Assembly: GCA_014529385.2 (NCBI GenBank)
Contig: CM043955.1
Location: 138,187,108-138,251,107, forward strand
From: Adiantum capillus-veneris
Lineage: Eukaryota > Streptophyta > Polypodiopsida > Polypodiales > Pteridaceae
DNA length: 64,000 nucleotides
Reading direction: 5' to 3'
The notes beneath the pieces are model-generated. The model was not told the origin of the DNA and did not search any database. It saw nothing but the letters and a program-made list of their open reading frames with translations. The position numbers were made by a program, and so were the translations under genes. Below are positions 56,317-64,000 of this stretch, one piece after another. Within the stretch, counting starts at the first letter, position 1. Each line of letters opens with the position of its first letter.

Positions 56317-59300
56317 CTACTGTGGCCACATGTTTGGTCGTAACCTAAGGAGCTCGGCTAATGTGGTTGTGCATGCCACCGGTGTGGACAATAACTCAAT
56401 CAACCCTTGTGAATCCATCACTTTGTTCGAAGGAAGTCTTTGAGATGGGATTGCTCTCACCTTAGACTTGGCTTCATATTCTCCTAGGTAAGAGGGTAGA
56501 GTTTTCAGCGAGTCTGGTTGGCTGTGCCCCGAACTAATTGATCCCTGGTCTCCCCCTTGTGTATGTATATCAAAGTTCATTTGTGATCTTGCCTCAAATT
56601 CTTCAATGGGAGGTAAGATCTCATTTTTCTCTTTTCTCGTACTGTTCATGTGGTAACTCACCCTGTTAGCTTCGTTGGCCTCCCGGATTTGCTTCCACAG
56701 ATCATCTAGACTGTTACAATCCTTACCCATATCTACCAATGCTTTAGGTTGGAACCCGTCACTTGCCTCATTTGTTGTTTTTGGCACTATGATAGGCTCT
56801 CCCCTAGACTCAGAGGCATTCGTGAGTCTCTCCTTCGTTTCTACTTGTTTCTCTAAAGTTGGTTTGATAAGGGTTGGAGCTAGTACTTCATGTCAATTTG
56901 TAGGTTTACCTATCGGGTTTTCTATCAAAGATTGAGTTGTTTCAATCATCTTTCTACGCATTTCCAACCTCTGTTTTTCTATTTCATCATATGGATAAGT
57001 CATCCATCTTTGCTCTTGGGTTTGGTTCTTTCTGAGTTTGGCTTCGTAAGCTTTTAGAAGTGCATCTAACTGCTCATTTACCTTGTCTGCCAGTATTGAT
57101 CCTCCTGATCCTGCACTTTTGGGTTCTGCTATTTCCTTGGGTGCTATGGTTGCCATAGTGTGTGAGCTTAGGCTAGCTAGATCCTCTAACCGCTCTAATC
57201 TATCCTTTGTGTGTTTTAACTCTTCGGGTAGATCCGTTTGCTCTAGTTCTCTCCTAGCTTTCATATGCGCTTTTCTAGCTTTCCAAGTGATTCTATGATT
57301 TTTCATTTCTGAACTTGGGGCATCGGTTTTTGGCTCTTCAATTATGGGTTCGTTAGTCATTCTTTGAGCTTGGGCTCGCGTCACTGCCTGAATAGGTATG
57401 ATTGTCTCGTTTTCTGACCCTCCACTGGAAGGCACTGCTTTGAGCATGTTCAAGGTAGTTTTTGCTCCTTTCCTTGGGTTCTTAGGGCAATCAAGAATCA
57501 AATGAGTAACTCCACACTCGGTGCAATATGCGTTGACTCTAATGATTTCATCATGAGGACGGTCTCTTAGCCAATGGTCTCCACCACATTTGTAGCAGGT
57601 CCCTTTAGGCTGTTGAGGTGCTACTTGAGCTCCTCTTTGTTGGTATGCATGCCTCTATCTACCCATGCCTCCGTTGGCTATGAACAACAATGTTCGTTCA
57701 TCCAAGCTATATCTTCCTTCTCCTGTCGCCTGTGTAGCTGTAGGTGGTCCTGCACCTCCACATCATGCTCCATGGTTCTGGTGTTGAGGGTTCTTTCGGT
57801 GGATAATAGACAGGATTTGTAGCATATCCATTGGGATCTTCGTAATATGCATGCATAGACACTAAAGCCTTCTCTTCTGGTTCAGTCACTGTTGGAGTGT
57901 ATCTTATGCCAACTGGTCGTAATCCTGGTAGGGGTGGTTGTTGCCCCAACATAGGTTGTGGTCTTTCTACACCTACAGGTCCTAGTAGGTTGCCTGCTTG
58001 ATACCTAGGCATTGGTGGAAGTTGAGGAGAAGCTACCTGAGCTTGGGGAGCGTAAGATCTCTCTCTTACATATCCCTTGTTATAATAACATTCCTCCATC
58101 CCATGGTTTGTCCATTTTTGTTCAATAGCTCACCACTCAGGCTGTTTAGCCTGAGGTTTGGCATACAAGTTAATCTTTTTTAGCACTTCCTTTACAAGCT
58201 GCTCTTGGTTTACAGCTACTTCTCCTTTTGGTGTTGTCTTAGAAGACTTGCTTCCACTTTGTTGTGAGGATGAATCATCGTCAAGATCCTTGAACTCACC
58301 CTCTTTGTAGACCGTAAAATTGTCCACAAGGTAAAGAGCTTCTTTCGTTAACTCATTCAACGTCGTTCTCCTCTTCATATGTAAATCCTTCTGGAGATTT
58401 GCATTCCTTAGTCCTTGGATAAATATAAGCATAAGTCTGGACTGAGTTGGCAGTTCTTCCACAAGACAGAACTTAACATATCTTTTTAGTCGTACGGCTG
58501 CCTTTCGCACAGATTCCCCTTCTTTCTGTTTGAATTTATGGATTTGTGAGATTGTATTATGAGCTATCCCCCTTTGTGAGAAGTCCTTGATAAACTCGTC
58601 AACACCTCCTCCATAGACTCAAAGTCTACGCTCCACAGAGTCGAACCAAGTAGCAGCATCATCCTCTAGGGTTAGTACAAACCCTGCAAATTGGGTAGGG
58701 AAGCCTAACACCTCTTCCGCTCTAATTACACGCACAAAGGCTACTACATGATCTCTTGGATCTCTGTTTCCCGTGTATTTCTTGTTTACCCATTTTTGCA
58801 CTTAAGAATGTCTAATTCTACGATGGTCTACAAATCTCATCATTGGATCTCCATGTCCTAATCGATATAACTCCTCTGGCCTTCGGTAGTGGGCTGGTTC
58901 CTCTCCCAATGGTGCTCCTAAGCCATAATTTCTGATTGTTATTGCAAGAGATGGTTCATCTCTTTGAACTCATTCTATGGATGGTCTTCCAGGCTCTGTT
59001 GACCCTTGAGTTTTTGGCTTACTCTCGCCTTGATACCATGAATAGAGTGGTGGTTCTTGTAAATCCCTTAGCCCTCGTGCGGCTTGATAACCATCTCGGT
59101 TTCGGTCTTGCTCTAATGTTGCAGTCTGTCGAAGCCATGCCTGCAATGATGGTTGAGTTGCTAACTGGTTTTAGTTGTTGAATGTCTGTGGTCGGGTAGA
59201 ATGCGAAGTCGCGTCATACTCCTCTGAAAATGGATTTGTCAACTTGTTAGGGGTGTAGGTGGCTCTTGGCACTTCATCGGGAGCATATGTTGATGCTCCT

Positions 59301-60104
59301 GGAACTGTTGCCTTTTCTACCTCCTCTGGGAGAATACGTTGGTATTCTCGCCCGTACCTATCAACAAAAACGATATCCTTCCCCATAGCAATTTCATAAG
59401 AGAATAAGTAAAGAACCTTATCTTTGCTTAACTCATTTGGGTATGGTTCTTTGCAACGAAAGCAAGAGACTATTCCCTCGCTCTCATGCTTGTAAATTTT
59501 CACATTCTCATTATAAGTTGAAACCCTGGTTGTTTTCTTATCATACATAAAAAGCGCTCCAGGTCGATCAATGGTTGGTGGCGGTTCTTGAGTTTCTGAA
59601 ACCATTTTTCCCCTTCGCCACGTTATCTCCATATCTGTTGTAATCTTCAGGGTTACTAACTATCAGATAGTGGTTCCCCTTTTCATCTTGGAATCTATCT
59701 CCATCATCATAGACTCAAATTATCTCTAGTCTCTAAGCCGGCCTTTCTTCAATACAAATACACTTGCATCCTCGATAGTCAGAATAAACTAGGGCTCCCC
59801 TCGAGTTTGTTCCTTCTAAGAAGATCACAGTGAACTTGGAATCATTCAAAGGATTTAGGGAGGTGCTTCCTCCTGGCATTGGTCCGTCATAGGTGAAACC
59901 TCCTGGCTGTTGACTACCCATCATGAAGAAGGATTTGTTTGATGAAGGGTCAGTATCACTACCCTCCTCAATAATCGATGCTAGTGGATCTAGCATTGCC
60001 TGAGTTACACTCTCCTCGGTGGACACTAAGCTACCTTGGTCACCTGCCACCTTTTGGTCTCTAAAAATGTATCTTCCTGATCTTAAATTCATCAAACTTA
60101 TCAT
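56317..60104 (-). pseudogene. Gag of element G
   Basis: It starts with MISLMNLRSGRYIF (60104), with the NLRSG motif common at plant gag starts. Segments 59632-59171 and 58801-58619 (QKWVNKKYTGNRDPRDHVVAF), capsid helices to 58130, a Pro/Gln-rich part (58099-57707), two zinc knuckles (CYKCGGDHWLRDRPH, third Cys lost, and CTECGVTHLILDC, 57480-57600), then a Lys/Glu-rich linker to 56317 follow. At least five frame changes or stops. The N-terminal 1.3 kb, absent from the window for A and B, shows that the family's gag is long. Confidence 0.75.
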
Positions 60105-61902
60105 TGCAACTTTTCACAAATCCAACCACTCACCTGGCAAAGGATCAGTCTCCACACAACTTCTTGCTTTGCTGCTAAATATACATGTACACAAGTGTTT
60201 AATTTCGGCAATCGAATCAAAGCATGTAACCGTTAGAGATGATTTTTGTAATGATTGGTATAACTGGAGAGTTAATATCAACCACTACTGTATTTTATAC
60301 ACTGCTGATGTTCTGAATTAGGTATGCTAATCTGGAACTGTACTTCCCTCTGATGTTGGTCAATTTACCTGAAAAGTCTTAATTCTGTCTTTGCTCTGTC
60401 AAAAGGTCAAACGAGGTCCAAATTCACTTGTGAAAGAAGTTCTGGAACCCTTAAGTTATGTGGAACCTCACTGTATAAGCTCAATCAACTTTTCTCTTTC
60501 CCAAGCTCCAGTAGGCATCCTACGCGTAGGATGTCTCCTGTTCTGTTTTGCCTGGATTTTTTGCACTATGGATTTCCCTTGATGTGTTGAGTCCACAGCT
60601 GTTTTTACTTTTTGATTTGGACACCTATGAGCTGTTCAATGGATCAGAAATCTATTCCGACAGCCTGCTGTTGGTCTGATCGTTCTAATCAGCTCCAATT
60701 TGGACCAAAATTGACTAGGAGGCTTGCCTCAGGCTATACAACACCTTGCTATGCCTACAATCAGTATCTGGCTTCAATTTCTTGCTTTAGACATTCTACA
60801 TGTAGCATGTCTTTTTGCTCATAATGGCTTTAAATGCAAATGCACAGACTCCTCTTGAGGTGTTGATCACTTTGGTATGCTCAAATCTGGATTTGGAGTG
60901 CAATATCACACAGATGACATCCTACGCGTAGGATGTCTTTTTGGCCTGTTTGACCCAAGACTTGACCCATAGCTTCCCCTTGATGTCAGCAACCCAGTGG
61001 TATTGCTTAAATTTTGGTTTGGATTTCAAAAGTCCCCAATTTTAGCTGTTCTAGCCTTTTTCAAACAAAAGTGCTAAAGTCTGCTTAGAACCCAATTTTC
61101 TCACCCAAATGAGATGAAACCTCTCTCAGTCACTCAATATATCATGCAGATCATGCTCATGCAACCATCCTATGGTTTTGGTCTTAAAATAAGGCCTTGG
61201 CACAATTTGGGTAGGATGTCTGGCAATTTCTGTCTATCTGGCCTTATCCTGTCAAGATATGGTCAAATTTCCACTTTCCAGGTGAAAATAGGGTATAAAC
61301 TACCTTCTGGACACACTGGTCAACTCAAAATTCAAAAATTCCCACCAGACTAGCCTGTAGACATCCTACGCATAGGATGTCTCCTGGCTTAAAATTAATT
61401 TTTTTCCTGACAGAAATGCTCCTGATGCTCTGCAGCTCTATCAGAAACACTCACAGTAACTTTTGGACTTCACTTCAGCTTTCAAACACACTTTTGCGTC
61501 TTTTACAACCTTGTGATGAATCTAGCAAGCAAGTATACATACATGAAGTGCTCTAGATCCTGAATCATGATATCCTACTTACCCTACTCCTACTCATCAT
61601 GTGAAATGGTGATAATGGTGCTTTGGTTGCTTCCTGGCCTCTTCGGACTCTCAAGCTCTCCTCTCACCGCTTCTTCCACTCCAACTCCTACTCATCAACT
61701 CACTATTACCTACAACTATCTCAGTCTACCTAAATCTACCTAAGTCGAAGGATCTAGGCCAGACACACGCTTCCTAGACTCCCTCTAAGACCTAGAGAGT
61801 CCTCCACCCTTTGATCCTATCTAAATGTAAAGCGAGACTCTTGGCAAGCCAAACAATCCCTATCCTCAAGGACTAGTCTCGGTCACCTACCTAACGTTTT
61901 CG
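60105..61902 (-). promoter_or_regulatory. Leader of element G with four 22-bp palindromes
   Basis: 1.8 kb between primer site and gag, without coding potential. Palindromes with half-site GACATCCTACG are at 60514-60535 (one arm change), 60790-60811 (degenerate), 60916-60937 (perfect) and 61360-61381 (one central change). With 53468-53489 this makes five. The leader may contain an intron starting in the LTR (GTGAGT, 62057 downward); this is speculative. Confidence 0.65.
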
Positions 61903-61920
61903 TCCCCGGCAGCGGCGCCA
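61903..61920 (-). other. Primer-binding site of element G
   Basis: On the minus strand TGGCGCCGCTGCCGGGGA lies one base after the LTR end TCCAACA. Apart from one base it is the TGGCGCCGTTGCCGGGGA site of plant Tat/Athila-type gypsy elements (from memory: tRNA-Asp). Confidence 0.8.
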
Positions 61921-61921
61921 A

Positions 61922-63246
61922 TGTTGGACAGATACGCCGCGACGGAAGTCAGTATAGTGAGAACTCACCTAACAAGATTTGTCAGCTAAGGACGAAGCTC
62001 GACCCACAAGCGCGTGGAAGCAAGCATAGGGTGTCAACCTACACTCGACCGACTCACCGACTCCTAACTTGTAACATTTAATGGCCTAAAAACTTCTGTG
62101 TAGCGGAAATTAGCATGAAAATAGTGGGCATTTCATTAGAATAGATTCTTAATGAGAATTACAAGAGTGCTTGGGTGGAGAGAGCAACAAAAAGCATAAC
62201 ACCTAGTTAGATATGATGAACAATACTTTCAAAAGAGAGAGAAATTAAGCTATTGACAACAGTTGAGGACCGGATTTGCATGGAGCCGGTCCCCCCTCCA
62301 AAAGGCTTTGTATTATGGTTTCTCCCATCAAGAGAGACATTGTACAATACAATTCTTTGTGTTCCTTCAAGACTAGCAAGTGCAATGAAGATGAAAGCTT
62401 CATGCACTAAGCAAAACACTTAACAAACACAACATCAATTATCCCCGGTCTCAGACCCAAGACCTCACACACCTTCGAAGATGGTGAGAGCTAGCAGGGT
62501 ATGAGAGTAGATTGAGAGGAAGAAGGAGTATCTTACGAGAAAGATGTACATCTCCTCACATAATCACTCATATTAGCATAGCTTAGCTTAGTAATTAGCT
62601 TGGTAGAGGAGATGATCATGCATTGAAGCTTGGCTCTTGGTTGGATTTGCATCCACATGCCAAGAGTGTGTCGATGTAGGCTTCTATCTCACAAGCTTGG
62701 AGTAGGTGATGAGCTCTCCATTAAAGCTTGGGAAGAGATAGTCTTCTTTTCTTCACACATGAGATTGTGTGAGTGTGTGTGTGATAATACCTTGCAAAAA
62801 TCAGCCCCCTCTCTCTCTTGGGCGAGCCCTCTTGCTATCTCCCCATTGGACCTCCCTAGGGCTAGCCAATGACTATTAAGCAGCATAAGTGATAGCCTTC
62901 TGACATGTGTCCCCCTTTCCCCTTTTGTGAGAGATTTAGGTAATTTAATAATTCAACTAAACTCTCATTGGACCCCTTTGCCTCCTGGCCAATAGGAATC
63001 AGGCAAGCCATTGGGCTGTTGAATGCTCAATGGACCCCTTGGGAGACTGTCCAATAGTCATCCAGGAGACTTAATTTTCATTGGTTCTTTTTATTAAGTG
63101 CTTTTAAATTAATTAAACTAGATCTACTCTAGCCTAATTCTCATTGGTCCACCTCCAAGGCCATCCAATAGAAATTGAGTACACCTTGTGGGCATCTGGG
63201 CTAGGGAGGTGACATGTGTCCCTCATTCCCTTTGTGTAAAGGGAGC

Positions 63247-63284
<38 letters not shown>

Positions 63285-64000
63285 CTTTCTCTCTCATCCC
63301 CTACATGCAAGGCTCGCCCCCTCCCAAGTAGGGATTGCAAAGACTTTTTCGTACACACACAAAGCATCCAATTCCCTTAAGGTTGACCTTTGGACACAAC
63401 CATTGAATTTTGGAACCTTAGCATTTTGGAAGTCTTAATGGGCTGAACCTTAGGGTCTTTTTAGCCCATTGTTGCACATGTCTCTTTTGCAGATGGCCCC
63501 CCCTTTGGATCCCTATTTTCCCTCCTTTGGATCCCTACTGTGGCCGGTCTGCTAGCTTAACCAATATTCTAGCTTTTTCTCCCCTGGCACTTCCCCATAT
63601 TAAATGATCAGTTTAACATGACAAAATCATTTAGAAGAATTAGATATTGATTATTATGACATTACCTCTCTCTTGAAATCATAGTCGTCCTCGACTATGG
63701 TGTAAAGAAGATAAAGCATATTCATGAGTCCTTTTCTTAGCGGGTAGAGGATCCCTATGTTACCCTACGACATCATTCCACAATGGATGACTAGTCCATT
63801 TGGCGCTTGAGAGTCTGAGGCTGCCGCAATCAGGTCTGCACATTAATCCTATCAATCTTCCATAGTAGAGTGACAAGCTCTACTTGGTGTTTGGGAGACG
63901 TCATCTCCGCAAACTTGATCTAAGCATGCATACTACTTCATTTTTGTGCACAATAAAGAAAAAGAGAGTCTTATAAGACAAAAACTTTGTTCATTTTTAA
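61922..64000 (-). repeat. 5' LTR of element G, outer end not found
   Basis: The inner LTR end (minus strand ...TCCAACA, plus TGTTGGA at 61922) is certain from the primer site. The outer start was not found before the window end, so the LTR is over 2 kb, truncated or itself interrupted. No gene is visible in these 2 kb. A CCAAT-motif cluster lies at 62840-63180 and a GT repeat at 63247-63282. Confidence 0.5.
63247..63282. repeat. (GT)n microsatellite
   Basis: About 18 uninterrupted GT units. Confidence 0.95.

Larger units (their letters stand above)
39920..64000 (-). mobile_element. Ty3/gypsy element G, relative of A and B, split by a MULE
   Basis: On the minus strand: partial 5' LTR (right of 61922), primer site (61903-61920), leader with palindromes, gag, PR and RT (to about 53490). 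A deletion has removed RNase H, integrase and most of the spacer. ORF3 follows (53301 leftward, interrupted by the MULE, then 41815-39940). The 3' LTR is missing because copia fragment E abuts. PR, RT and ORF3 are all recognisably similar to B, so A, B and G are one family. Confidence 0.8.

Noticed and set aside
63134-63438. Frames over the GT repeat
   Set aside because: They translate a microsatellite (Val-Cys or His-Thr runs) and are not genes.

Overview
This window is plant nuclear DNA made almost entirely of nested, decayed transposable elements; I see no ordinary host gene, tRNA or rRNA. The evidence for a plant is the set of Ty1/copia and Ty3/gypsy polyproteins, an initiator-tRNA-Met-type primer site, a primer site of the type used by plant Tat/Athila-like elements, and GT-AG introns with plant-like branch points. 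The mix of lineages and the absence of angiosperm-like genes make me favour a repeat-rich seedless vascular plant (fern or lycophyte), but that is a weak inference.

Layout. (1) 1-7790: 3' half of gypsy element A on the + strand, with a 975-bp 3' LTR, inserted in the gag of element B. (2) 7791 to about 37730: gypsy element B (+). It is interrupted by a 551-bp LTR-like insertion at 19048-19598 and by a third, unrelated gypsy element C at 21234-35540 (2.17-kb LTRs). C in turn carries copia element D (23192-28277). A deletion has fused C's 5' LTR to a truncated D 5' LTR. (3) About 37735-39915: decayed copia fragment E (-). (4) About 39920-64000: gypsy element G (-), a relative of A and B. It reads gag, PR, RT, then a deletion, then the extra 3' ORF, and the extra ORF is split by a 10.96-kb Mutator-like element (MULE, 41826-52783). 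G also carries a 290-bp inverted-repeat element in its RT gene.

A, B and G form one unusual gypsy family. Its complete plan, pieced together from the copies, is: gag - PR - RT/RNase H - integrase (B has two zinc-binding domains) - a second retropepsin-like domain after integrase - an internal polypurine tract nearly identical to the terminal one - a spacer with a probable promoter and a 1.5-1.8-kb intron - ORF3 - polypurine tract - LTR. ORF3 encodes an unfamiliar protein with an N-terminal domain, a charged linker, a long coiled coil and a C-terminal helical domain. Each element carries its own repeated palindrome in its putative introns: A has AGTCTATCG plus its mirror, B has AAATAATCG plus its mirror, and G has GACATCCTACG plus its mirror.

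The most striking cargo is in the MULE. It has two divergently oriented genes: a zinc-finger/SWIM protein resembling MULE transposase ends, and a 14-exon gene that appears to join a ParB-like domain (DGNHRL) to a beta-class-like N4/N6 DNA methyltransferase C-terminus (DLFAGCGG). That architecture is familiar from bacteria and phages. A transposon-borne DNA modification or anti-silencing factor is the most interesting hypothesis here. This copy has two in-frame stops and a degenerate DPPY-type motif.
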